A DNA stretch of 64,000 nt, from assembly GCF_003026455.1 (NCBI RefSeq), contig NZ_PYMB01000001.1:186001-250000 (forward strand), read 5' to 3'. The DNA is from Photobacterium rosenbergii (lineage in GTDB: Bacteria > Pseudomonadota > Gammaproteobacteria > Enterobacterales > Vibrionaceae). Shown here piece after piece: positions 26,560 through 34,900 of this stretch; within the stretch, counting starts at the first letter, position 1, and each line of letters opens with the position of its first letter. The position numbers and the translations under genes are program-made. The notes beneath the pieces were generated by a model. The model searched no databases, had not been told where the DNA came from, and saw nothing but the letters and a program-made list of their open reading frames with translations.

Positions 26560-27456
26560 TTGAAGCTATTTGTTAGAGATCTTACCGTCATCGATGCCTC
26601 TTACCTTTGCCAGCAGCGAGGTATGGTAGGGGAGAGTTGGATCCTCGATGTGGTGATGTCGGGCGAATTGAATGAAATGAGCATGGTGCTTGATTTCAGC
26701 CGGGTAAAAAAACAAATCAAACAGATTGTTGACGAATATGTTGATCATCGATTGATTGTCCCTAGCCAAAGCGATGCAATTCGTACAGCAGCAACCAAGC
26801 CGGGTTACGCTACCGTTGATTTGTTGCGTGGAGACAAAAGCCTTCACCTGCACTGTCCAGAGCAAGCGTATTGCTTTATCGATGACAGTGAAGTCACTAT
26901 CGAGTCTGTCACACGCCATATCCATAAAGTACTCGAAGGTAAGTTGCCAGAGAATGTACAAGGGTTGGAGCTAACGCTTCGCCCCGAGCATATCCCTGGG
27001 CCGTTTTATCACTACAGCCACGGTTTGAAAAAGCACGATGGTAACTGCCAGCGAATTGCTCACGGCCACCGTTCTCCGGTTGAGTTAGTGATTAACGGTC
27101 AGCGAGATACCGCTTTGGAGCAACAATGGGCTGAGCGCTGGCAGGACATCTACCTTGGTAGTACCGAGGATGAATGCGTGTTGAGCGAGCTTAATTTGAG
27201 CTCACTTGCCGCCAATGTGACTGAACAAACTCACCATGCATTTCGCTACACAGCACCGCAAGGAGAGTTTGAGTTAGCGATTGCCCGAAGTGATGTTGAG
27301 ATGATAAGTACCGATACGACGGTTGAGTTGCTTGCGCAGTATATTGCAGAGCAGGTGAGTACCTCTGTAGCATCAGGCTCAACCATTGAAGTTATTGCCT
27401 ATGAAGGTGTCGGTAAAGGTGCGATGGCAGCGACGGTAGGCCAACTAAAAGCATAA
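26560..27456 (+). CDS. Tandem 6-carboxytetrahydropterin synthase (QueD)-like protein
   Basis: A 298-residue protein with two QueD/PTPS-like halves. The first (about 1-150) keeps MVLDFSRVKKQI and YVDHRL but lacks the zinc HGH motif (GMVGESW in its place). The second (about 155-298) carries FYHYSHGLKKHDGNCQRIAHGH-type residues: the catalytic Cys and the HGH zinc motif. QueD makes 6-carboxytetrahydropterin for queuosine; this double form may do the same or act on another pterin. Translation begins at TTG (26560), supported by TAAGGA seven bases upstream; no in-frame ATG fits. Monocistronic, with its own terminator. Confidence 0.72.
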   Translation: MKLFVRDLTVIDASYLCQQRGMVGESWILDVVMSGELNEMSMVLDFSRVKKQIKQIVDEYVDHRLIVPSQSDAIRTAATKPGYATVDLLRGDKSLHLHCPEQAYCFIDDSEVTIESVTRHIHKVLEGKLPENVQGLELTLRPEHIPGPFYHYSHGLKKHDGNCQRIAHGHRSPVELVINGQRDTALEQQWAERWQDIYLGSTEDECVLSELNLSSLAANVTEQTHHAFRYTAPQGEFELAIARSDVEMISTDTTVELLAQYIAEQVSTSVASGSTIEVIAYEGVGKGAMAATVGQLKA

Positions 27457-27474
27457 CCGTGAAAACATTTAGTC

Positions 27475-27508
27475 AAAGCCCCATCAGTAGAGATAGTGAT
27501 GGGGCTTT
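27475..27508 (+). terminator. Rho-independent terminator
   Basis: AAAGCCCCATCA and TGATGGGGCTTTTT form a strong hairpin with T-run, 20 bases past the QueD-like stop. It lies between two convergent genes and may serve both. Confidence 0.85.
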
Positions 27509-27513
27509 TTCGT

Positions 27514-29040
27514 TTAAAGTTGATTCTCTATTGGCAAAATGCCAGCGAACCAGGCCGAAAATCGTAACCATATGCTGGCATCAGGCTCTGAACGGTTAGT
27601 CGTGCCGTTCAGATCATTGTGCCACTCGAGCGCATTTTCTTCGTTAAGTGCCAGGCGATAAGTATTTTTTCGCAGATTACGCTCGATTTCTTGGTAAACA
27701 ATTTCGCCAAACTCTTCTGATTCAATGAGCACGCCCATTTCTGTGTTGAGGTAGGCAGAGCGCGGGTCAAAATTGAATGAGCCGACAAATAAATCCTTAC
27801 GGTCGATCAGGAAGGTTTTTGCATGCAGACTGGTACGGGAACTACCCAACCAAGAGCGCTGCTTCTTCAAGCTAGGATCTACTTTTACTTCGTAGAGCTT
27901 TACCCCGCCAGCCAATAAAGGTTCTCGGTATTTTGCATACCAGCCATGCACAGCGAATACATCATTAGAAGCGAGTGAGTTGGTAATTATGGTTATATCA
28001 ATTCCATCTTGGGCCGCATCAACTAATGCATTTGCACCTTGTTTGGTGGGGACAAAGTACGGAGAAATGAGCAGTAATTCCTCATTGGTTTGCGCAAGTA
28101 TGGCCCCGAGCTGGTGGAGCATAAGATCGGTATCTTCCGGCGAATAGATCTTTGAAGGAAGATCGTAGTGAACTTCTGCTTTGCCCCAGAAAAAATCTAA
28201 CGATTCATCTTTGATATGCTGGGTTAAAGGAAGTTCAGCGAGAGATTTTACGTACTTTGAGTTTTTGAACTCACGCTTTAGGCTATCTTCCCAGTTTTGT
28301 ACCTCTACTTTTGTTGGTTTGGCCGCGTCATGGACAAAAGATTCTATAGGCGTAGAGGGTTTGCTATTCCAGTACATATCAAACTGCACGGCAACATCTG
28401 TGACGGACTGGCCAAGCATAAGGATATCGAAGTCGCCGAAATCGACAGCAGTATTTGCAGCAAAGTATTCGTCACCAATATTGCGTCCACCCGTTATAAC
28501 AAAGGCATTATCAGCGATTAACGCTTTATTGTGCATGCGGCGGTTGAGGCGTTCAAAATCGGTGATGAAGCCAAAGACACGGGCGCTGCGGTTTTCAAAC
28601 GGATTGAACAGGCGGATTTTGATATTGGGGTGGCTGGCGAGCTGCGCCATGGATTTATCGTTCCGAGACTGCATATCATCCAATAACAGCCTTATTCGGA
28701 CACCTCGTTCGGCAGCTTGGTAGAGTGCATAGGTCATCAAAGAGCTGGTACTGTCATCACGGTAGATGTAGTACTGCAGATCAATACTGTGCTCAGCTCC
28801 ATAGATAAGTGCTAAACGTGCGAGAAAGGCTTCTTGCCCATCGCCAAGTGGATAAAAGCCAGTCAGTTCAGGATGTTTGTTGATGTAGGGCAGGGCTTGA
28901 CTGGCAAGTTGGGTTTGCGAATCGAAAGGGATTGTATAGCTCGGTGTTTTTTCGGCAGTTGGGGTAGATGCACAGCCGATAAAAGAAAAAGCACTTACTA
29001 ATAAAGCAAGGTAACGAAAGAAAATATACAAGTAAGCCAT
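27514..29040 (-). CDS. Phospholipase D-like lipoprotein
   Basis: A 508-residue lipoprotein with the signal MAYLYIFFRYLALLVSAFSF and lipobox IGC (Cys 23). Two HKD motifs are present: MHNKALIADNAFVITGGRN (His170) and LHAKTFLIDRKDLFVGSFN (near residue 400), which together form the phospholipase D active site. It resembles cardiolipin synthase-type or YmdC-like proteins but, being a lipoprotein, works outside the cytoplasm. It may remodel phospholipids or cleave lipid head groups. No adjacent yraP or ymdB-type partner is visible. Confidence 0.82.
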   Translation of the reverse strand: MAYLYIFFRYLALLVSAFSFIGCASTPTAEKTPSYTIPFDSQTQLASQALPYINKHPELTGFYPLGDGQEAFLARLALIYGAEHSIDLQYYIYRDDSTSSLMTYALYQAAERGVRIRLLLDDMQSRNDKSMAQLASHPNIKIRLFNPFENRSARVFGFITDFERLNRRMHNKALIADNAFVITGGRNIGDEYFAANTAVDFGDFDILMLGQSVTDVAVQFDMYWNSKPSTPIESFVHDAAKPTKVEVQNWEDSLKREFKNSKYVKSLAELPLTQHIKDESLDFFWGKAEVHYDLPSKIYSPEDTDLMLHQLGAILAQTNEELLLISPYFVPTKQGANALVDAAQDGIDITIITNSLASNDVFAVHGWYAKYREPLLAGGVKLYEVKVDPSLKKQRSWLGSSRTSLHAKTFLIDRKDLFVGSFNFDPRSAYLNTEMGVLIESEEFGEIVYQEIERNLRKNTYRLALNEENALEWHNDLNGTTNRSEPDASIWLRFSAWFAGILPIENQL

Positions 29041-29478
29041 GATGGGTTGGGCTATTCCCTCTTTATGTTTTATATAGGATTTTAAATGGCGTGTTTTGCG
29101 TTGACAAATTTAAATTAAAACTTTGTGTTGGATATTGTAAGTAGACATAGCAATCCATAAATGGAGTAAATTTGGCCACAATTATTTGGTAAAGGTCACA
29201 AATATGTAACTTACATAAAAGCAGCATTTTTTATCTCTATTGGTGATTTAGAACGTCTAATTTCAAGTCTGTTGGTATTTTTGGCTTATTGTTGTAGGTA
29301 GTTTGGTGCTTTATTCTATTGTCGCGTGCTTGTTGAATACTCACATTACAGAAAAAGGTGTTTAAATGTGCACCAACTTGAGTATATTGAAATTAAGTCC
29401 ATGAATCAGAAACAATAAAGACTGTTTAAGGGCGATAAATTAGACCGTGGTATGTAATTTTCAAAAGGAGTTATTGTT
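29041..29478. other. AT-rich intergenic region leading into a tiny gene
   Basis: 438 bases with no long reading frame. It must hold the PLD-like gene promoter (left) and that of the 21-codon gene (right). A 12-codon frame at about 29365 (MCTNLSILKLSP) after AAGGTG could be chance. Confidence 0.35.
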
Positions 29479-29544
29479 ATGGCTAAACGTGTATCAAACA
29501 AGCGAATCAAAGAAATTTTAGACAATGCAAAAGCGAAGAAATAA
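29479..29544 (+). CDS. 21-residue basic microprotein
   Basis: ATG at 29479 follows AAAGGAG with eight bases spacing, and the frame ends in TAA at 29542. It is followed within seven bases by a strong terminator, so it has a complete gene layout. The product begins MAKRVSNKRIKEILDNAK and is Lys/Arg-rich and probably one amphipathic helix. I know of no family. Its strong ribosome-binding site and dedicated terminator argue against chance. It might bind nucleic acid or ribosomes, or be the translated part of a small RNA. Confidence 0.5.
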   Translation: MAKRVSNKRIKEILDNAKAKK

Positions 29545-29550
29545 GTCCTG

Positions 29551-29573
29551 AAAGCCTCCAGTCTGGAGGCTTT
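29551..29573 (+). terminator. Rho-independent terminator of the microprotein gene
   Basis: AAAGCCTCCA and TGGAGGCTTT form a ten-base stem with a 3-base loop and then T-rich sequence, ending before the opposing LysE gene. Confidence 0.85.
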
Positions 29574-29593
29574 TCTATTTCTGGGCACTGTTG

Positions 29594-30181
29594 TTATAGA
29601 GCCTGGCTCAGAGAAGCGATCAGTAATCCCGCCATCGCGTAATTGAAATACTTCATTTTTGTCGGATGTTTCAAAACAGATTGGAGTTGTCGGCCTGCAA
29701 TGGTCCAGATGCTGACAGAAGGAATATTTACGATAGCGAACACTAATGAGATTAACGCAATGCCACGCCAGTCTGATGTTGCGTTGTATACGCTGACAGT
29801 GGTGATTGCCATTGTCCAGCCTTTAGGGTTCACCCATTGAAAACCCGCAGCCGAAAAGAAAGTCATCGGCTGGAACTGGGTTTGACTTGAGATAGCAGGT
29901 TGGCTCTTGGCTATCTTAAAGGCAAGATACAGCAGGTATATGACGCTCACTCCCTGCAGGACTTGGTGGAGTATCGGATAATTCTGGAACATACCGACTA
30001 AGCCTACCCCTACCAGTATCACCATGAAGCTAAAGCCAAATATTATCCCCATCATATGAGGAATAGTTCGCCAAAACCCGACATTCGCACCGGAGGTCAT
30101 TAGCATTATATTGTTAGGGCCAGGAGTGACGGTTGAGACAAAAGCAAATGTCACAAGTGCAATAAGGTGATGGTATTCCAT
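29594..30181 (-). CDS. LysE/RhtB-family amino-acid exporter
   Basis: A 195-residue membrane protein with six hydrophobic spans. The start (ALVTFAFVSTVTPGPNNIMLMTSG) is the LysE family signature, and GFQWVNPKGW near residue 115 is also typical. Such proteins export amino acids or their analogues by proton antiport. The substrate is unknown. It is divergent from an AsnC/Lrp regulator, a common pairing in which the regulator senses the exported amino acid. Confidence 0.87.
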   Translation of the reverse strand: MEYHHLIALVTFAFVSTVTPGPNNIMLMTSGANVGFWRTIPHMMGIIFGFSFMVILVGVGLVGMFQNYPILHQVLQGVSVIYLLYLAFKIAKSQPAISSQTQFQPMTFFSAAGFQWVNPKGWTMAITTVSVYNATSDWRGIALISLVFAIVNIPSVSIWTIAGRQLQSVLKHPTKMKYFNYAMAGLLIASLSQAL

Positions 30182-30292
30182 AGTGTTGCCTAGTTGGTCT
30201 GTTTAACTTTAATCTGTATATTAATTAAATAGGCAGGCAATTTTGTGTCTAACTTTGCTTGATTAACACCTTAAACACAATAAAGTTGCGTG

Positions 30293-30736
30293 ATGGATAG
30301 GTTTGACGAAAAAATATTGCAAGAGCTGCAGGCTGATGGCCGATTAACCAATGTTGAGTTATCTCAAAGGGTGGGGTTGTCACCATCAGCGACACTCAGG
30401 CGGGTACAGGAACTCGAGAAGCGAAAGGTCATTACTGGCTATAAGGCGATATTAAATCAGGCCAAAATGGGCGTTGGGTTTGTTGCCTATGTGAGTGTTG
30501 GGTTGGCTAACCACAGCAAAAAGTCGCAGTTGGACTTCGAATCCCATATTTGTTTGGCTAAGCAAGTCGTGGAGTGCCATAACATCACGGGTGCGAGTGA
30601 GTACCTGCTAAGGGTCGAAACTTCAGATCTGAATGCTTACAAGCGCTTTCATGCCGATGTGCTGGGTGAGATCCCTCAGGTAAACTCGATTAGTACCATG
30701 GTAGTGATGGACACGCCAAAAGATGATAGAGGCTAA
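30293..30736 (+). CDS. Lrp/AsnC-family regulator
   Basis: A 147-residue regulator with a helix-turn-helix at residues 5-55 (ILQELQADGRLTNVELSQRVGLSPSATLRRVQEL) and a C-terminal RAM/AsnC effector domain. The family senses amino acids and often controls a divergent exporter, here LysE. GTG at 30290 and ATG at 30293 are adjacent; neither has a good ribosome-binding site. Repeated AACTTTA-like motifs in the 110-base divergent gap could be its operators. Confidence 0.86.
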   Translation: MDRFDEKILQELQADGRLTNVELSQRVGLSPSATLRRVQELEKRKVITGYKAILNQAKMGVGFVAYVSVGLANHSKKSQLDFESHICLAKQVVECHNITGASEYLLRVETSDLNAYKRFHADVLGEIPQVNSISTMVVMDTPKDDRG

Positions 30737-30760
30737 AAAGGGCACGAAGCGCGCCCTTTA
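30737..30760. terminator. Bidirectional terminator
   Basis: AAAGGGC and GCCCTTT form a hairpin between the convergent AsnC-type and DUF2076 genes. Confidence 0.7.
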
Positions 30761-30775
30761 GAAATGGTGAGGTGG

Positions 30776-31558
30776 TTATTCGTCTCCACCGAAGTCAAAG
30801 CCGCCGTCATCACCGCCACCACCGAAGAAGTCGTCTTCGCTGCTGAAACCATTGTTGGCTAGTGTGTCGTCAAAGTCGGTATTTTCAAAGCCATTGTTTT
30901 CAAGGCCGTCAGTACCAAAGCCAGCATCACCAAAGCCTGCATCGCCAAAGCCTTCACTGCTGCCACCCAGTCCATCGGTACCAAAGCCGCCTGTGTTGTC
31001 AGTGTATTCTGAAGCAAAGCTTGAGGAGTCATCCAAGAAACCACCGCTGCTTTCTTCTGCGCCAGAGCTCGCTAATGCATCATCTGCAGGAGCTTCTTCG
31101 GCTGGCGTGTCTGCAGCTTGTGCATCCGTTGAGGCCATAGCATCTGCTGCTGGGTCATCATTGTTGAACAGCATATTGCTGATCATGTTACCAGCTACCA
31201 TACCCACAGCGACACTGGCTGCAGTTTGCATAAAGCTACCAAAGGCACTTGGTTGGTGGGTCGGTTGCGGCGGTTGAGGGGCAGGGCGGTTGCCACCCAT
31301 CATCTTGCTAAACGCGCCTCGGTTGGCTTCAGATTTGTGGTGCTCAACGCACTTCTCAAGGTATTCATTCTTTTGCTTGAGTTCTTTCAACGCCATTTCT
31401 TGCACAAGAACAGCTTGGGTAAGCTTGTAGACTGCATCATCCTGCGCGCCGATTTCATTGTTGATCAAGCTTTCTGCTTCTGCATCCTTGGTTTTATTTG
31501 GGCTTTGCTTCAGTTTATTGGCGACATTCTGAATCAGCTCTTTTTCTTGTGGTGTCAT
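30776..31558 (-). CDS. DUF2076 family protein with Gly/Asp-rich tail
   Basis: A 260-residue protein. Residues 1-80 are a predicted coiled-coil (MTPQEKELIQNVANKLKQ, VLVQEMALKELKQKNEYLEKC), as in DUF2076 (PF09849). A Pro-Gln stretch and a short hydrophobic segment (about 112-130, TAASVAVGMVAGNMISNML) follow. The tail (190-260) is a low-complexity Gly/Phe/Asp repeat (GFGDAGFGDAGFGTDG). Function unknown; it may be a membrane-associated assembly protein. No operon partner. Confidence 0.75.
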   Translation of the reverse strand: MTPQEKELIQNVANKLKQSPNKTKDAEAESLINNEIGAQDDAVYKLTQAVLVQEMALKELKQKNEYLEKCVEHHKSEANRGAFSKMMGGNRPAPQPPQPTHQPSAFGSFMQTAASVAVGMVAGNMISNMLFNNDDPAADAMASTDAQAADTPAEEAPADDALASSGAEESSGGFLDDSSSFASEYTDNTGGFGTDGLGGSSEGFGDAGFGDAGFGTDGLENNGFENTDFDDTLANNGFSSEDDFFGGGGDDGGFDFGGDE

Positions 31559-31684
31559 GATTTACCTTCTCATTGAGTAGCACGTCATTATGCTTTGTTT
31601 TTATGACATTCATCCTAGCGCATGGTTCCTGTTTCGATCTGTAACCATGCGTAAAAAATATTACTGATTGATTGAAATGCATAC

Positions 31685-31713
31685 AAAAAATCCGGCAAAT
31701 AGCCGGATTTTGC
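31685..31713 (-). terminator. Rho-independent terminator of the yceI-cytochrome operon
   Basis: AAAATCCGGC and GCCGGATTTT form a hairpin about 20 bases past the yceI stop on the minus strand. Confidence 0.8.
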
Positions 31714-31734
31714 ATTTACTTGACATTGAAATGG

Positions 31735-32304
31735 TTATTGGCGAATGCCTTCAACATGCAGTTCGATATCGGCATAGCTTGACGAGCCCATCACCTGAAT
31801 ACCAAAATCTTTAAATTCGATTCGTGTGGTGCCAGTGAAACCGGCGCGGTAGCCACCCCAAGGGTCTTCACCTTCACCAATGAACTGGGCATCAATGGCA
31901 ATAGGCTTGGTCTGTCCGTGTAGGCTCAGTTCACCAAAGATGGTCATTTCGCCATTGCCTTTTGGCTCTACTTTGGTTGAGGTAAATGTTGCAGTTGAGA
32001 ACTTACCCGCATCAATAAAATCGGCACTGCGTAAGTGCTTATCACGCTCAGCATGGTTACTGTCAAGGCTGGTGGTATCAACATTCACTTGTACTTTAGA
32101 AGCTGACAAGTTTTGTGGATCATAGCTAAACGTACCGTCAAAAGTATTAAAACGACCTTTGATGAAGCTATAGCCTAGGTGATCGACTTTGAAGTTGATA
32201 GAGGCATGAGCACCTTTTGTATCAATGGCGTAATCAGCCGCTTGAGCAATACCTGAAACAGATGCCGCTGCCATTAGTCCCATGGCGATGATGTGCTTTT
32301 TCAT
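31735..32304 (-). CDS. yceI: YceI-family periplasmic lipid-binding protein
   Basis: A 189-residue exported protein. The Sec signal runs to about residue 22 (SVSGIAQA), followed by the YceI lipocalin-like domain (YAIDTKGAHASINFKVDHLGYSFIKGRF-type start, then LSLHGQTKPIAIDA). YceI proteins bind long isoprenoids such as polyprenyl quinone precursors. It follows a cytochrome b561 gene with no gap, the E. coli yceJ-yceI order, suggesting a joint role in quinone redox chemistry. Confidence 0.88.
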   Translation of the reverse strand: MKKHIIAMGLMAAASVSGIAQAADYAIDTKGAHASINFKVDHLGYSFIKGRFNTFDGTFSYDPQNLSASKVQVNVDTTSLDSNHAERDKHLRSADFIDAGKFSTATFTSTKVEPKGNGEMTIFGELSLHGQTKPIAIDAQFIGEGEDPWGGYRAGFTGTTRIEFKDFGIQVMGSSSYADIELHVEGIRQ

Positions 32305-32841
32305 TTACTTTACTCCCAACATTTTTTTTAGGGTGTTGTCTTTATTTATGAAGTGGTGCTTGAGCGCCGCGAGGGCATGCAAGCTAGCGAGTCCGATAAG
32401 GGCGAAGGCGAGGTAATAGTGCACCTCTCCTGCAATATCTGCTTGGTTAGGGAAGAACTCCCCCATAGACGGTACTGCGAACCAGTCGAAGACTTCGATT
32501 GCACGACCATCGGCAGTTGAAATGAGATAGCCAGACATGAAGATACCGAGCAGCAAAATGTAGATGAGGCCATGGGCCATTTTTGCTGCAGCGATTTCCC
32601 ATGCCGCGCCTTCAATTGCTGGTTGTTTTTTGACGTGCTTCCATATCAACCTGAAGATCGTTAGCAGAGCAAGGCAGATGCCGACTGATTTATGCCAGTG
32701 GGGAACAGGCTTATACCACTGTGAATAATAATTGAGGTCAACCATCCACAAGCCTACTGCAAATAGCCCTATCACGGTGAGGGCTGTAAGCCAGTGAATG
32801 AAGATGGATAATCCATCGTATGTCTTTCTGTCCTTGTTCAT
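32305..32841 (-). CDS. yceJ: Cytochrome b561 (YceJ/CybB-like)
   Basis: A 178-residue membrane cytochrome with four spans. Haem ligand His residues are expected in LSIFIHWLTALTV (near residue 16), PHWHKSVGICLALL (about 48) and VHYYLAFALIGLASLHALAALKHH (about 140-165). It passes electrons between membrane quinones and an acceptor. Its stop directly abuts the yceI start, so they share one transcript. Confidence 0.86.
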   Translation of the reverse strand: MNKDRKTYDGLSIFIHWLTALTVIGLFAVGLWMVDLNYYSQWYKPVPHWHKSVGICLALLTIFRLIWKHVKKQPAIEGAAWEIAAAKMAHGLIYILLLGIFMSGYLISTADGRAIEVFDWFAVPSMGEFFPNQADIAGEVHYYLAFALIGLASLHALAALKHHFINKDNTLKKMLGVK

Positions 32842-33003
32842 CTTGTTCTACCGTATGTCACTTATACGGTTATTGTAGACATCACTGTCAAGAACATAAG
32901 TACTAACAATTGAACAACAACATCAAATTATCTGAATAACATTGGCTGCTAGAGATAAATATGAATTAACGGATGAGGATGAATCAAAGATTTAATGGCT
33001 GTT

Positions 33004-33031
33004 AAACCGTCACCTTGAATGACGACGGTTT
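33004..33031 (-). terminator. Candidate terminator of the HAD phosphatase gene
   Basis: AAACCGTC and GACGGTTT form a hairpin 18 bases past the HAD stop codon, with little T-run. Confidence 0.5.
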
Positions 33032-33048
33032 ATGCAAAGAGGGGAGTT

Positions 33049-33783
33049 CTAGCGCAGGATATTGTTATCGTGGCGCCAATCCATGATAGTCCACTCATTC
33101 ATCTGGGCATGAAGTGCCAGTGCAGGGTCCGGGTTGACGGCAAATGGGCGATCGACTGCGTCCAATAGTGGAAGGTCGTTAATAGAGTCGCTGTATCCGT
33201 AACTGCCTTTGAACGCGGTATCTTGTTGGTCAAGCCAAGCTTTCATCCTGATCACCTTTCCATATTGGTAACTGAGTATACCTGTTGTCTTGCCGGTGAA
33301 TTTACCATCGACCTGTTCCAGATTTATGGCAATGGCGTCGTCAGCACCGAGTAGTTGAGCAATAGGTTTAACTAGGTGCTCACCGGTAGCCGATATCACC
33401 AAAATGGTATCGCCACGTCGCTTGTGCCACTCAATTCGCTCAATCGCATCTTGGTATAGCGCAGGTTTGATGCGCTGATCAATGAACTCATCCACTAAAC
33501 CTGTGATGGCATTTTCATCCATACCAATCATCGGCCTGAGTGTTGCCTGCATATAGTCGTCCATATTCATCTGGCCTTTGGCGTAGGCTTCCATCATCTC
33601 TTTTTCTTGTTGCAGAAGTGATGATGGCGCCACACCCTTCTCGACTAAGTAGGCACTCCATAGGCTAGCAGAGTCAGCAGCAATCAATGTTTCATCTAAA
33701 TCGAAAATCGCGAGGTAAGGTGTCACTTTTTTTGCCGGCTGCTTGTTTGTAGAGTGAATGTGTGCAGAGTTATTGGTTGTCAA
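33049..33783 (-). CDS. HAD-IB family phosphatase (SerB-like)
   Basis: A 244-residue hydrolase. The HAD motif I is FDLDETL at about residues 28-34. Motif II is VISATGEH near 133, and motif IV is GYSDSINDLPLL near 200. This layout belongs to the HAD-IB subfamily, whose members hydrolyse phosphoserine-like or lipid phosphates. The substrate is unknown. It stands alone, with its own terminator. Confidence 0.82.
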   Translation of the reverse strand: MTTNNSAHIHSTNKQPAKKVTPYLAIFDLDETLIAADSASLWSAYLVEKGVAPSSLLQQEKEMMEAYAKGQMNMDDYMQATLRPMIGMDENAITGLVDEFIDQRIKPALYQDAIERIEWHKRRGDTILVISATGEHLVKPIAQLLGADDAIAINLEQVDGKFTGKTTGILSYQYGKVIRMKAWLDQQDTAFKGSYGYSDSINDLPLLDAVDRPFAVNPDPALALHAQMNEWTIMDWRHDNNILR

Positions 33784-33929
33784 ACTGTGTTCCTATCATC
33801 TTTATTGTATAAGTTGCTTTTGCTAAGTCGTTTTCTACTAGCATTTGCTCAGTTTCGATAGAGACTATGCAAGGGGGATGACAGTTAGTTTGCAAGACTA
33901 TGACCTTTTTGCGTCACAAATCCATTTTG

Positions 33930-34475
33930 TTAATAGTTTACGATGATTACCACTTTGGCATCTTCATTACCAGGGTTGATATATCTGTGCTCTTGCATTG
34001 AATCGAAAGTAATGGAGCTACCCGCTTTGAGCACATAAGACTGGCCGCTAACCACTAATTCAAGCACACCTTGATTGACGAAAATTTGCTCTGTGGTGCT
34101 GTTTGTATGATTCGATTTTGAATAATTACAGCCAGGCTTGAAGGTGCCGTGGAATACTTCATAACCGCTAGTCGGCGAGAAAGGAAAAATACTATGGATG
34201 ATCATTTTACCGTCATCATCCATCACTGGAATCATATCTTCGATATTCTGTACATCAACTTCTGAGGTTGAGTTTTCCAGCAAAGTTTCCAGTTTAATTT
34301 TGAGCCCGTTAGCGATTTTCCAAACGGTGGCAATGGTCGGCATCGACTCCGATCTTTCTATCTGACTCAGCATGGTTTTGCTGACACCCGTCATAGCAGA
34401 CACTTTGTCGAGACTTAGGCCCATTTTCTTACGGGTGCTTTTTAAGTTGTCCCCCAACACGGAAAAGTCGTCCAT
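33930..34475 (-). CDS. XRE-family regulator with cupin domain, divergent from dms operon 3
   Basis: A 181-residue regulator. Residues 8-62 form a helix-turn-helix (LKSTRKKMGLSLDKVSAM, SKTMLSQIERSESMPTIATVWKIA). A C-terminal cupin (about 110-181) carries a metal/ligand pocket. XRE-cupin proteins (SutR-type) often sense sulfur or amino-acid compounds. It is divergent from the third dmsABC operon across a 425-base gap, so it is the likely regulator of it. Neither tandem dms operon has such a partner. Confidence 0.83.
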   Translation of the reverse strand: MDDFSVLGDNLKSTRKKMGLSLDKVSAMTGVSKTMLSQIERSESMPTIATVWKIANGLKIKLETLLENSTSEVDVQNIEDMIPVMDDDGKMIIHSIFPFSPTSGYEVFHGTFKPGCNYSKSNHTNSTTEQIFVNQGVLELVVSGQSYVLKAGSSITFDSMQEHRYINPGNEDAKVVIIVNY

Positions 34476-34708
34476 TTTTACCTCTTTTGAAACTTGTTGC
34501 TTAGATGACCAACATCACCACTGGCTTTAACGCTGACAGAGAGCGCCTAAAGAGGGTGAATCATAGTAGCTGTATACGAGCTTCGCAACTCGAATATAAA
34601 GGGTTTAATTACAGAGTGTTAGGTCTGAGGAATGTAGAAAGCAACCTATTGATGCGTTGAATGGTAACAAGCGCTACCTCTATTAACAACAATCTCAAAT
34701 TGACAATG

Positions 34709-34741
34709 CAAAAAATCCGTTGGACACTATAACGGATTTTT
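34709..34741. terminator. Terminator-like hairpin, first in the dmsA3 leader
   Basis: AAAAATCCGTT and AACGGATTTTT form an 11-base stem around a 9-base loop, 160 bases before dmsA3. It could end transcription in either direction. Confidence 0.6.
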
Positions 34742-34764
34742 GTTCGCTATAAAGAATTTTTAGC

Positions 34765-34835
34765 GATGGGTGAGTTGATAGCAATACCTTTACGACATCT
34801 CGGTACCCGTACATCAACTCATCTTTTTTGTTTTT
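34765..34835 (+). terminator. Terminator-like hairpin, second in the dmsA3 leader (possible sRNA end or attenuator)
   Basis: GGTGAGTTGAT (34769-34779) pairs with ATCAACTCATC (34813-34823), and TTTTTTGTTTTT follows. The 33-base loop has a small inner TACC/GGTA stem. This is a classical intrinsic terminator 66 bases before the dmsA3 start, so transcription of dms operon 3 must start beyond it or read through it. Confidence 0.6.
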
Positions 34836-34900
34836 CCCATGATAAGCGTAATGGGACATGGGCAACTTAATTTATATCAATACTGATTACGGAGTAGAGG

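Noticed and set aside
28181..28723. 180-codon frame opposite the PLD-like gene
   Set aside because: It lies fully inside the PLD-like gene on the other strand, has no ribosome-binding site, and the PLD gene has clear HKD motifs.
30852..31277. 141-codon frame rich in Ser/Pro/Lys opposite the DUF2076 gene
   Set aside because: Its repeats simply mirror the Gly/Asp repeat of the real gene on the other strand.
34867..34880. TTAAT-TTAT-ATCAA before dmsA3 as FNR site
   Set aside because: Good match but it ends only 20 bases before the start codon, beyond any plausible activator position; could only repress.
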